Below, piece after piece: positions 1 to 8,196 of a stretch of DNA of 64,000 bases. Made by a program: the position numbers and the translations under genes. Position 1 is the first letter of the stretch, and every line of letters starts with the position of its first letter. The stretch comes from Rhodoferax sp. (lineage in GTDB: Bacteria; Pseudomonadota; Gammaproteobacteria; Burkholderiales; Burkholderiaceae_C). The notes below the pieces were generated by a model that ran no database searches, had not been told where the DNA came from, and worked only from the letters and a program-made list of their open reading frames with translations. The DNA lies in the NCBI RefSeq assembly GCF_023700745.1, contig NZ_JAMPYG010000006.1:62001-126000 (forward strand), written 5' to 3'.

Positions 1-1551
1 GCGCGCCGGGGCCTGCGCGGGAGCCGCTCGCAAGTCGCGGTCGAGCGCCGCCAGGTCGCGCGCATCGCGCACCTGCAGTAGTTTGAAATGTTCGCCGGCG
101 TAGCCCAGTCCGGTCAGGATCGCCTGGGCCACGGCCATCTGCGCGCGCAACGCCTCGGCATACTGCGGTGCTTCCTCGTCGGTCAGCAGCAGCCAGACCT
201 GACTTGCACCATAGGCCACGGCGCTCAGCCACAGCTCCAGGCCGGTCGATGCCGTGTGCCACAGTGCCACCGGCAGCACGCGCGCAGGCACGCCATGGGT
301 GCCATCCTTTTGGCCCTTTTCCAGTTGCGCGGCGCGGCCCAGGTCGCCCAGCAGGCGCGCCCCCAAGCCCTGGCTGTGCAACAGCAGCGCGGCGTCCTTG
401 CCGCCGCTGCGCTGGTAAGTGGCCAGCAGCGTTTTGAACTTAACGCCCTGGTCGCTGGCGCGCGGGTAAGCGAAGCCCATGGCCCCGGTCGGGCACACCG
501 TGCTGCAGGTGCCGCACCCTACGCACAAGTTGGGGTTCACCTTGATTTGTTGACGCTTGAAATCACTGCTGATGGCACTGGCCGAACAGACGTCGATGCA
601 GGCCGTGCAGCCCAGCTTGTCGTTGCGGCTGTGGGCGCAGAGCTTTTGCCGGTAGCTGAAGAACTTCGGTTTTTCGAACTCGCCGACCAGCTCGCGCCAG
701 GCCAGCAGCGCGGTCACATCGCGCCCGTTCCAATGCAGGTAACCCTGCGGCTTGGCATGCTGGCTGAATGCGGGCGTTGGCCGCAAGTCCAGCACGAGGT
801 CAAAGCTGTCGGTATGGCTTTGCGGCGCGCGGTTGAAGTCGATGGCACCGGCCACCTTGCACACCTTGACGCAGACGCGGTTGGCATCGCAAGCCTGCAG
901 GTCGATCTGGTAGTCCAGGCCAATGGCGTCTTCGGGGCAGACAGCCAAGCAGGCATTGCAACGGGTGCACAGGTCCAGATCGATCGGATTGTTTTGCTGC
1001 CAGTTCAGCTCGAACGCGCCGAGCCAGCCTGTCAGTGACTGGATCTGGCCACCGAGCACCGGGTAACGCCGCTCCTGCGCCGCGCCCAGGTCGCCGGCGC
1101 CTTGTGTGAACAGGGTGACATCCAACGCATCACCCAGCAAGCCGGCCGCCAGCTCCGCCGCCCCCAGCTCACCAATCACCAGGGCCCGCCCGGCACTCTG
1201 GTAGCTGACGGTGGCCACAGGTTCGGGTTCAGGCAGATGCGCCGCCGCCAGCAGGGCGGCGATCTTGGGGCTGGCCTGGGTCGCGTCGCGGCTCCAGCCA
1301 CCGGTTTCGCGGATGTTGACGAATCTGATCGGTGTGCTCAATTTGGCCTGGTCAGCCAGTTCGTTGAACAAGCGGGTTTCCTGGGTGCAGGCCACCACCA
1401 GTTCCCCGCCCTGACCGGCCGCTTGCAGGAACTCAGCGGCCTGGCGGCGGCACAGGCTCGAATGCAGGGTCAGCGGCTCGTTCAGGCTCGCACTCAGGGC
1501 CTGCGGGTCGAGCGGCATGGTCCGGTTGCAGTCGCAAATCAGTGTGGTCAT
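1..1551 (-). CDS. Polyferredoxin (4Fe-4S) linked to formate dehydrogenase, partial
   Basis: This minus-strand gene starts at ATG 1551 and runs off the left edge still open, giving 517 codons. Reading the frame directly shows four cysteine clusters typical of 4Fe-4S ferredoxin domains: CTRCNACLAVCP near residue 195, CDANRVCVKVC near 218, a set ending CTACIDVC near 315, and CVGCGTCSTVCP near 343. The start keeps the N-terminal motif LICDCNRTM. Proteins of this type sit beside DUF3305, DUF3306 and a TorD-like chaperone in formate dehydrogenase clusters of Betaproteobacteria, so the likely role is electron transfer from, or assembly of, a cytoplasmic formate dehydrogenase. The catalytic subunit would lie left of the window and is not seen. 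The gene start overlaps the 3' end of the DUF3306 gene by 119 bases. Confidence 0.85.
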   Translation of the reverse strand, partial: MTTLICDCNRTMPLDPQALSASLNEPLTLHSSLCRRQAAEFLQAAGQGGELVVACTQETRLFNELADQAKLSTPIRFVNIRETGGWSRDATQASPKIAALLAAAHLPEPEPVATVSYQSAGRALVIGELGAAELAAGLLGDALDVTLFTQGAGDLGAAQERRYPVLGGQIQSLTGWLGAFELNWQQNNPIDLDLCTRCNACLAVCPEDAIGLDYQIDLQACDANRVCVKVCKVAGAIDFNRAPQSHTDSFDLVLDLRPTPAFSQHAKPQGYLHWNGRDVTALLAWRELVGEFEKPKFFSYRQKLCAHSRNDKLGCTACIDVCSASAISSDFKRQQIKVNPNLCVGCGTCSTVCPTGAMGFAYPRASDQGVKFKTLLATYQRSGGKDAALLLHSQGLGARLLGDLGRAAQLEKGQKDGTHGVPARVLPVALWHTASTGLELWLSAVAYGASQVWLLLTDEEAPQYAEALRAQMAVAQAILTGLGYAGEHFKLLQVRDARDLAALDRDLRAAPAQAPAR

Positions 1552-2074
1552 GGTGAGGGTCCGGATCTTGTGGTGGAGTCATGCCCACCGCTGGAGGTGC
1601 AGGCATGGCCGAACTGGCGGGCGGTATTGACTCAGAAACTGGCATTTGTTCTTCGTCGTCAAACAACTTGAGAAACTTGGCGCTGGCCATCTGGCGCAAC
1701 ATGGCAGCGGGCATGGGGTCGGGCCGGGAATAGTCGTCGATGTAAATGTCCAAGCCGTCCATCACGTTGTAATGCGGATCGGTAAAAAGCTTTTTCATGG
1801 CAGCGTTGCGCACCTCGGGCGCCACGTCACGCGCAAGAAAAGGGGCAAAGTTGCTGTCAGCGCGCAAGGCCTGCACATCGACCAGTGTCGGGACTGGCGC
1901 CGGCGCACACTCCTGAGCTTGCGGCCTTGAGGTTTCAGGCACTGAACCAGTCTCAGTCTCAGTTTCAGTTTCAGCGACCCAAACACGCTGGTCGATGGGT
2001 GGTTCTGGCACGTCCCTACCCTCGCGCAACGCCTGTTTACGCTGCGACCAGCGGCTCAAAAAACCGTCAGCCAC
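1433..2074 (-). CDS. DUF3306 domain protein
   Basis: The protein has 213 residues if translation starts at GTG 2074, which opens MADGFLSRWSQRK, the usual DUF3306 N-terminus; an AGGGGGA ribosome binding site lies just upstream. The open frame extends further upstream to 2272, but that stretch lies inside the DUF3305 gene and lacks family signature. The N-terminal third is followed by an acidic TETETET linker and a helical core (about residues 70-120). The final 40 residues, rich in Pro, His and Asp, are read across the start of the ferredoxin gene and are probably poorly conserved. It overlaps the DUF3305 gene by 8 bases, which suggests coupled translation. The biochemical role is unknown; the family goes with formate dehydrogenase loci. 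Confidence 0.75.
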   Translation of the reverse strand: MADGFLSRWSQRKQALREGRDVPEPPIDQRVWVAETETETETGSVPETSRPQAQECAPAPVPTLVDVQALRADSNFAPFLARDVAPEVRNAAMKKLFTDPHYNVMDGLDIYIDDYSRPDPMPAAMLRQMASAKFLKLFDDEEQMPVSESIPPASSAMPAPPAVGMTPPQDPDPHHDHTDLRLQPDHAARPAGPECEPERAADPAFEPVPPPGR

Positions 2075-2636
2075 GATGGTCCCCCTGATCTTTGCCAAAG
2101 GATTTTCCGGTGCTGATGGAAACCGGATTGCCAAAACGGTCGGTGAGCGACTTGAAGCTCTCGGGCCGCTTGCGCCGTTTGGGCTCAACCACGTAATGTT
2201 CATCCACAAAGGCCTGCAACCACTGCACCACCGGTACGGGGGCGGCCACCTGCTCAACGGTTTCCTGGGCATCGAGCCAGCGGCCCGCGTCGTAATAGCT
2301 CAGGCTGACCACCACCGGCTTCGGGATAGGCTCTGCAGCCACGCTGGGTTCGTCCTCCATGCGCCACAAGACAAACCAGCTGGGCACGTCGGTGCTGGCA
2401 TTGAGGTAATAGCCCTCGCCATCGTCCTTGAACAGCTCCACCTTCAGGCCGCCGTGCAACCAACGTTGCTCTTGCTCATTTTGGTACAGCAGGCGCGGCT
2501 CGGTGCCAAAGCCGGCTTCGTTCATGACCACTTCGGCGAGCTGCCAACGCCAGGGCTGCCAGCGGGCAGCCGGCCCGGTGTTGGCCAAGCGCTGCATGAT
2601 CACGGCAACTTCAATGAACGGGCGTAAGGTCGACAT
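2067..2636 (-). CDS. DUF3305 domain protein
   Basis: This 189-residue soluble protein matches DUF3305: an N-terminal RPFIEVAVIMQR stretch, then WRWQLAEVV, a LFKDDGEGYYLN segment and a C-terminal part with WLQAFVDEHYVVEPKRRKR. It is the first gene of the visible formate dehydrogenase accessory operon (DUF3305, DUF3306, polyferredoxin), all on the minus strand with overlaps. No catalytic residues are recognisable. The family is known only by genomic association with formate dehydrogenase, so a role in assembly or regulation is inference. The 119 bases upstream (2637-2755) are the only room for a promoter, after the PXPV gene on the same strand. Confidence 0.8.
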   Translation of the reverse strand: MSTLRPFIEVAVIMQRLANTGPAARWQPWRWQLAEVVMNEAGFGTEPRLLYQNEQEQRWLHGGLKVELFKDDGEGYYLNASTDVPSWFVLWRMEDEPSVAAEPIPKPVVVSLSYYDAGRWLDAQETVEQVAAPVPVVQWLQAFVDEHYVVEPKRRKRPESFKSLTDRFGNPVSISTGKSFGKDQGDHRG

Positions 2637-2755
2637 AAGGCTTTGAACTGTAACGGATTCAAATGCACCTTGCCAGCACCGGGCCGCCGAGGCATCACGA
2701 CAGCGAACGGTGCATGTGTCTGCCCGAATTGTGCGTGCCTGACTTACATTGAGGT

Positions 2756-3160
2756 TTACCTGCGGTATGGATTGTCCGGGAGGCGGTCGTAGCGATTGCG
2801 AACACCATCGCCGTCACGATCGCGGTCCCACCGGTTCATGATGCCATCGTGGTCGCGGTCGCCATAAGAGCCGCGGCGTTGCCAGTTCTGCCAGCCATAG
2901 TGCCGACCATTGTCAAAGCGCTGATAGTGACCGGGCACGGGCATGAAGACTGGCCGGGGTTGCACATACACAGGCGCCGGTTGTATATAAACAGGTGCTG
3001 GTTGTACATAAACAGGTGCTGGTTGCACGTAAACGCCTGGTACCTGCACACCGATGGAAAAGTACACATCGCTGCGGGCGTGCGCCGACGAAGCCGCCGC
3101 GAAAGCGCCCAGTGCGAGCGCAACTGCTGCCATCGATTTGGGGGAAATAAGATGTTTCAT
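2756..3160 (-). CDS. PXPV-repeat secreted protein with DxDxDG motifs
   Basis: The 134-residue product begins with a Sec signal peptide (MKHLISPKSMAAVALALGAF, cleavage near ASSAHA). It is followed by four tandem copies of a VYVQPAP-type unit (residues about 44-72), the PXPV pattern. The C-terminus has Asp-rich stretches such as DRDHDGIMNRWDRDRDGDG, resembling calcium-binding thrombospondin type 3 or dockerin-like loops. It is therefore a small exported protein, perhaps cell-envelope associated and calcium binding; function is unknown. The DNA encoding the repeats is itself a near-exact tandem repeat (about 2950-3040), which could vary in copy number. Confidence 0.75.
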   Translation of the reverse strand: MKHLISPKSMAAVALALGAFAAASSAHARSDVYFSIGVQVPGVYVQPAPVYVQPAPVYIQPAPVYVQPRPVFMPVPGHYQRFDNGRHYGWQNWQRRGSYGDRDHDGIMNRWDRDRDGDGVRNRYDRLPDNPYRR

Positions 3161-3317
3161 AAAAACTCCTTGCGTTGGTATGGATCACATCTTGCGCTTT
3201 CGTACATGAACGAAAGCTGAACCGATGCAAGAAATATCTGGAGCAGCATGGAAGTCAAGCGGCCAGATGCATCGACTCGAGCGGACCGGGTGATGAATTC
3301 GCCTATCATCCCCATCC

Positions 3318-4934
3318 ATGTCTGAACAGCGCATACCTTCGGGGCAAATGAGCGTTCCCGACGACGAACTCTCGCCCCTGGCACCGTTTCGCTCGCCGGT
3401 GTTTCGCATGCTGTGGAGCACCTGGCTGGTGGCCAACATCTGCCTGTGGATGAGCGAGGTGGCTGCCGCCTGGATGATGACCTCGCTGACCACCACCCCG
3501 CTGTGGGTGGCCCTGGTACAGACGGCCGCCAGTTTGCCGATGTTCCTGCTGGGCCTGCCCAGCGGCGCCTTTGCAGACATTCTGGACCGCAGGCGCTATT
3601 TCCTCATGACCCAGGTCTGGATTGCTTTTGTGGCGAGCCTGCTGAGCCTGACGATCTTTCTGGACCTGTTGTCGCCGGGGTTGCTGCTGGTTCTGGTGTT
3701 TGCCAACGGCATTGGCCTGGCGATGCGCTGGCCGGTGTTCTCGGCCATCGTCCCCGAACTGGTTTCGCGCGCCCAATTGCCCGCCGCCCTGGCGCTCAAC
3801 GGCGTTTCCATGAACGCCTCGCGCATCATCGGTCCGCTGCTGGCCGGCGCCATCATCGCCAGCGTGGGCAGCGCCTGGGTGTTTTTACTCAATGCGGTGC
3901 TGTCCTTGGTTGCCGCAGTGGTGATTTCGCGCTGGAAGCGCGAGCACCGCCCACACCACCTGGGGCGCGAGCGCCTGGTCAGCGCCATGCGCATCGGGCT
4001 GCAGTATGTGTCCCAGTCGGCCCACCTCAAAGGGGTGTTGCTGCGCATTGCCGTCTTCTTCTTTACCTCCACCGGACTGCTGGCCTTGCTGCCGCTGGTG
4101 GCACGCGGTCTGCATGGCGGCGGAGCCGGCACCTTTACCCTGCTGCTGGCCTGCATGGGCGCAGGCGCCATTGCCGCCACCGGTTTTCTCCCAAGGCTGC
4201 GCCGTCAATTCCCACGCGATCGCCTGATCCTGAGTGGCGCCGCCTTGCAGTCGCTCGCGATGCTCGTGATTGCCCTGACACCCCATACCTGGGTCGCGGC
4301 GCCAGCCATGCTGTGTGCGGGTGCGGCCTGGATCACCACGGCCAACACGCTGAGCGTCTCCGCCCAGATGGGCCTGCCCGACTGGGTGCGCGCCCGCGGC
4401 ATGTCCATGTACCAAATGGCCATCATGGGTGCCAGCGCCAGCGGCGCTGCCGTCTGGGGCCAGGTGGCCACGCTCAGCAGCGTGTCTATCAGTGTTGTAC
4501 TGGCGGCTTTGGCCGGTGTGCTGACCATGGCGCTGGTCAATCGCCTCATGCCCGGACAAGGCATGGTCGAGGATTTGACACCTTCCCATTCATTCAAGGT
4601 GCCGCAGGCCGACGAGCCCCCTGAGCAGGGTCATGTGATGGTGATGATCGAGTACCAGATTGATCCGGCGCGCACGGCCGAGTTCCATGCCCTGATGCGC
4701 GAGAGCCGCAGCAGTCGCTTGCGTCATGGCGCCCTGTCGTGGGAACTGCTGCAGGACATCAACGAGCCCGGGCGCTTTGTCGAGATGATCGAGGACGAGT
4801 CCTGGACCGATCACCTGCGCCGTTTTGACCGCGTGACGGCGGCCGATGTGGCGCTGCATGATCGCAAGCTGGCCTTTCACATCGGCGCGTCCCCACCCCG
4901 GGTCACGCGCAGTGTCATGGCGTCCACGTTATGA
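3318..4934 (+). CDS. MFS transporter with C-terminal antibiotic-monooxygenase-like domain
   Basis: The 538-residue protein has a 12-helix major facilitator core (residues about 20-410) of the EntS/DUF894 exporter type, with FRMLWSTWLVANICLWM at the first helix and LPSGAFADILDRRRY in the loop between helices 2 and 3. After a linker, residues about 435-520 form a soluble domain (VMIEYQIDPARTAEFHAL, then HGALSWELLQDINEPGRFVE) that resembles the dimeric ABM fold of antibiotic biosynthesis monooxygenases. This fused form occurs in related bacteria. The substrate cannot be deduced. It is transcribed alone, divergently from the PXPV gene, and is followed 48 bases later by msrA on the same strand. 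Confidence 0.85.
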   Translation: MSEQRIPSGQMSVPDDELSPLAPFRSPVFRMLWSTWLVANICLWMSEVAAAWMMTSLTTTPLWVALVQTAASLPMFLLGLPSGAFADILDRRRYFLMTQVWIAFVASLLSLTIFLDLLSPGLLLVLVFANGIGLAMRWPVFSAIVPELVSRAQLPAALALNGVSMNASRIIGPLLAGAIIASVGSAWVFLLNAVLSLVAAVVISRWKREHRPHHLGRERLVSAMRIGLQYVSQSAHLKGVLLRIAVFFFTSTGLLALLPLVARGLHGGGAGTFTLLLACMGAGAIAATGFLPRLRRQFPRDRLILSGAALQSLAMLVIALTPHTWVAAPAMLCAGAAWITTANTLSVSAQMGLPDWVRARGMSMYQMAIMGASASGAAVWGQVATLSSVSISVVLAALAGVLTMALVNRLMPGQGMVEDLTPSHSFKVPQADEPPEQGHVMVMIEYQIDPARTAEFHALMRESRSSRLRHGALSWELLQDINEPGRFVEMIEDESWTDHLRRFDRVTAADVALHDRKLAFHIGASPPRVTRSVMASTL

Positions 4935-4982
4935 GCGGATTTGGCATCTAGAGTCACAGCTCACCTTGATTTACCATGCGGC

Positions 4983-5675
4983 ATGAACACCCCGCCAAAT
5001 AAGCCAGCCACCCAACCCAAACAGCCCGCATTCTGGCTTGCCCTGGCGCTTATTCTGGGCTTGATTGGCTGGTGGTTCTATGCCTCCCCGCGCCAGGCAC
5101 CCGATGCACCCGGCCAGACTGTTACTGCGGTATTGCCAGCCGGCAGCGAGGTAGCGGTGTTTGCCGGTGGCTGCTTCTGGTGCACCGAAGCTGACTTTGA
5201 CAAAGTGCCAGGTGTGCTGGCCACCACCTCGGGCTACACCGGCGGCAAGACCGCCAACCCCACGTATGCCGAGGTGTCCAGCCACACCACCGGCCACGCC
5301 GAGGCCGTGCAAGTGGTGTTTGACCCCAGCCAGGTGAGTTACCGGCAGCTGGTGGACTATTTCTGGCACACCATTGACCCGACGGTCAAAGACCGTCAGT
5401 TTTGTGACATTGGAACGCCCTACCGTACCGCCATTTTTGCCACCAGCCCCGAGCAGTTGCAAACGGCCCAGGCCTCACGCGCGGCGCTGGAAGCAAGCAA
5501 ACCCTTTGCCGAACCCATCGTGACGCAGTTGCTGATGGCTGATGACTTTTACCCGGCCGAGGCCGAGCATCAGAACTACCACCAGGTCAACCCGGTGCGC
5601 TACGACTTTTACCGCCAGGGCTGCGGCCGCGATGCCCGCCTGGCGCAACTGTGGGGCGCCAAGGCCAAGCCCTGA
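4983..5675 (+). CDS. msrA: Peptide methionine sulfoxide reductase MsrA, membrane-anchored
   Basis: MsrA reduces methionine-S-sulfoxide in oxidised proteins. The catalytic motif GGCFWCTEADF is at about residues 60-70, and the conserved GYTGG, TGHAEAVQV and NYHQVNP elements follow. ATG 4983 was chosen since it opens a clear N-terminal anchor: a short polar segment and one hydrophobic helix (FWLALALILGLIGWWFYAS). An in-frame TTG at 4941 would add 14 residues without family support. The protein (230 residues) would face the periplasm with its catalytic domain, unlike cytoplasmic MsrA of enterics. The C-terminal QGCGRD cysteine probably acts as a recycling cysteine. Confidence 0.93.
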   Translation: MNTPPNKPATQPKQPAFWLALALILGLIGWWFYASPRQAPDAPGQTVTAVLPAGSEVAVFAGGCFWCTEADFDKVPGVLATTSGYTGGKTANPTYAEVSSHTTGHAEAVQVVFDPSQVSYRQLVDYFWHTIDPTVKDRQFCDIGTPYRTAIFATSPEQLQTAQASRAALEASKPFAEPIVTQLLMADDFYPAEAEHQNYHQVNPVRYDFYRQGCGRDARLAQLWGAKAKP

Positions 5676-5692
5676 CCCCACGTCTTGCCGCT

Positions 5693-6784
5693 TCAGGTTT
5701 CCTTGGAAATCTTGATGTTCGGAAACTTGCTGGAAAAGTCCTTGTTCTTGGCCGCAATGGCCAATGCCACCTTGCGTGCCATTGTTTTGTAAAGCCCGGC
5801 CACTTCGCTGTCGGGGTCCGACACCACGGTCGGTTTGCCGCTGTCGGCCTGCAGGCGAATCTGCATGTTGAGTGGCAGCGCGCCCAGGTAGTCCATGCCG
5901 TATTCCTGGGCCATTTTCTTGCCGCCATCGGCACCAAAGATATGCTCGATATGGCCGCAGTTGCTGCACACGTGCACCGCCATGTTTTCCACGATCCCCA
6001 GAATCGGCACGCCCACTTTTTCAAACATCTTGATGCCTTTCTTGGCATCGAGCAGGGCGATGTCCTGCGGCGTGGTCACCACCACGGCGCCGGTCATGGG
6101 CACGCGCTGGCTAAGCGTAAGCTGGATGTCGCCGGTGCCCGGGGGCATGTCGACGATCAGGTAATCCAGGTCTTTCCAGTTGGTCTGGCGCAACAACTGC
6201 TCCAATGCCTGGGTAGCCATGGGGCCGCGCCAGATCATGGCCTCGTCCTGTGCCACCAGAAAACCGATCGACATCACCTGCACGCCGTAGTTCTCCATGG
6301 GCTCCATGGTCTGGCCGTCGGCGCTTTCGGGTCGGCCCTCGATGCCCATCATCATGGGAATGCTGGGACCGTAAATGTCGGCGTCCAGAATGCCCACGTT
6401 GGCGCCCTCGGCCGCCAGTGCCAGCGCCAGGTTGACCGCAGTGGTGCTCTTGCCCACGCCGCCCTTGCCCGATGCCACAGCGACAATATTTTTCACCTTG
6501 GGCAACAAGGCCACGCCGCGCTGCACAGCGTGCGCCGTGATGTTGGTGACGATGTTGACCGACACATTGGCCACGCCCGCGACGCTTTTGGCGGCGGCGA
6601 CAAGCGCTTTGCGAAAACCCGGAATCTGGCTCTTGGCGGGGTAACCCAGGGTCACCTCAAAAGCCACGTCGCCGTCGGTCACGGTCAAATTCCTGATGGA
6701 TTTGCTCGACACAAAATCGCGCCCGGTATTGGGGTCGATCACGCCCTTCAGGGCATCCAGCACGGTCTGCTCAACTACTGCCAT
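5693..6784 (-). CDS. apbC: Iron-sulfur cluster carrier protein Mrp/ApbC
   Basis: The 363-residue protein is a P-loop NTPase of the Mrp/Nbp35 family that carries and delivers 4Fe-4S clusters. It has an N-terminal MIP18-like (DUF59) domain (VLDALKGVIDPNTGRDFV), the deviant Walker A GKGGVGKSTTAVNLA at about residues 109-123, DADIYGPS, and the metal-binding CSNCG near residue 274. The start at 6784 is followed by MAVVEQTVLDAL as in homologues. It converges on msrA, with 17 bases between the stops. In many betaproteobacteria mrp lies next to metG, as here with the patatin gene between them. Confidence 0.93.
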   Translation of the reverse strand: MAVVEQTVLDALKGVIDPNTGRDFVSSKSIRNLTVTDGDVAFEVTLGYPAKSQIPGFRKALVAAAKSVAGVANVSVNIVTNITAHAVQRGVALLPKVKNIVAVASGKGGVGKSTTAVNLALALAAEGANVGILDADIYGPSIPMMMGIEGRPESADGQTMEPMENYGVQVMSIGFLVAQDEAMIWRGPMATQALEQLLRQTNWKDLDYLIVDMPPGTGDIQLTLSQRVPMTGAVVVTTPQDIALLDAKKGIKMFEKVGVPILGIVENMAVHVCSNCGHIEHIFGADGGKKMAQEYGMDYLGALPLNMQIRLQADSGKPTVVSDPDSEVAGLYKTMARKVALAIAAKNKDFSSKFPNIKISKET

Positions 6785-6854
6785 TTATTTCTCCTGATAA
6801 TCCTCTAGTCTAGCCAAGATAAGTTTGGCCTTGTTCGCTGCGGATAATCAAGCC

Positions 6855-8162
6855 ATGGCCCATGATCCTTTTGCCCCCTCTGAATCACCCGTCCATATTC
6901 CGCCGACCACTGCCCTGATGCTCACCGGTGGCGGAGCACGGGCTGCCTACCAGGTCGGGGTACTGGAAGCCATTGCCGACCTGCGACGCGACTGTGGCGC
7001 ACTGCACGACGCCAACCCGTTTCCCATCATTTGCGGTACCTCGTCCGGCGCGCTGAATGCTTCGGCCCTGGCTTGCGGTTGCGATGATTTTGATGGCACG
7101 GTGCGCAAGCTCGTTGCCATATGGCGCGATTTTCATGCCCAGGATGTTTACCGGGCAGATTCCGTGAGCATGCTGCGCAGCGGCGCCAGCTGGATGACCC
7201 TGTTGTCCATGGGCTGGCTGATTGCCAAGTGGCGGCGGCTCAAGCCCCGTTCCTTGCTCGATAACACGCCGCTGGCCGAGCTGCTCAAACGATGGGTGCC
7301 ACTGGAGCGCCTGCCGTGGCTCATCCGCAAAGGCCACCTGCGGGCGCTGGCGGTGACGGCCTCGAGTTACAGCTCGGGCGAACACATCACTTTTTTCCAG
7401 GGCGACCGCCAACTCGCGCCATGGATTCGCTCGCATCGCCGCGGCCTGCGCGACAAGATCACCCACCAGCACTTGCTGGCTTCCAGCGCGATCCCGTTCA
7501 TTTTCCCGGCCATGGCGCTGCCGTTTGAAGGGCAAACGGCCTATTTTGGAGACGGCTCCATGCGCCAGACAGCGCCGGTGGCGCCAGCCATCCATCTCGG
7601 TGCCGAGCGCATTTGTGTGATTGGCGCCGGCCTGATGCACGAACCCCGGACACAACCTGCTGCCGTCGCTGAAGCCCTGTATCCGACCCTGGCGCAAATC
7701 GCCGGCCACGCCCTGTCCAACATCTTTCTCGATGCCCTGGCCGTCGATGTAGAGCGCATTCGGCGTGTCAACCAGACCCTGAGCCTGGTGCCGCCGGAAC
7801 TGCGCAGCGCCAGCCATCTGCGGCCGGTGGACCTGCTGCTGATTTCGCCGTCGCAACGGCTCGACCACATTGCGGCGCGCCACATTGATGAGCTGCCGAA
7901 AGCCGTGCGCACCCTGCTGGGCGGCCTCGGGGTGTCGTCCCATGCGGCCGACATCAAGGGTTCGGCGCTGGCCAGTTATCTGCTGTTCGAGCCGGGCTAC
8001 ACACGGGAACTCATGGCGCTCGGTTACGCTGACGCCATGCGCCAGCAAGCTGAAATTTGCCAGTTTTTCGACTGGCGCGCTACCGCTTCGGTGTCTGCAG
8101 CGACCAAGGAAGCTTCCCAAGAGGAGATGGATCGCCGGCGCGACCCGCTGCGGCTGCCCTGA
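6855..8162 (+). CDS. Patatin-like phospholipase family protein
   Basis: The 435-residue protein has the patatin hydrolase signature: oxyanion hole TGGGARAAYQVGVL near residue 24, nucleophile motif GTSSG near residue 64, and a DG-type dyad element FGDGSMRQ near residue 237, with Asp as catalytic partner. It would hydrolyse acyl esters in phospholipids or lysophospholipids. ATG 6855 was chosen; the in-frame TTG at 6825 is not needed for the domain. It lies divergent from apbC and 34 bases upstream of metG on the same strand. Confidence 0.88.
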   Translation: MAHDPFAPSESPVHIPPTTALMLTGGGARAAYQVGVLEAIADLRRDCGALHDANPFPIICGTSSGALNASALACGCDDFDGTVRKLVAIWRDFHAQDVYRADSVSMLRSGASWMTLLSMGWLIAKWRRLKPRSLLDNTPLAELLKRWVPLERLPWLIRKGHLRALAVTASSYSSGEHITFFQGDRQLAPWIRSHRRGLRDKITHQHLLASSAIPFIFPAMALPFEGQTAYFGDGSMRQTAPVAPAIHLGAERICVIGAGLMHEPRTQPAAVAEALYPTLAQIAGHALSNIFLDALAVDVERIRRVNQTLSLVPPELRSASHLRPVDLLLISPSQRLDHIAARHIDELPKAVRTLLGGLGVSSHAADIKGSALASYLLFEPGYTRELMALGYADAMRQQAEICQFFDWRATASVSAATKEASQEEMDRRRDPLRLP

Positions 8163-8196
8163 TTAAAATCATCTCCTTGTCCTGAAAGCCCATTCC

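Noticed and set aside
88-1038. 316-codon plus-strand frame at the left edge
   Set aside because: Antisense to the polyferredoxin gene, whose cysteine clusters prove the minus strand is coding.
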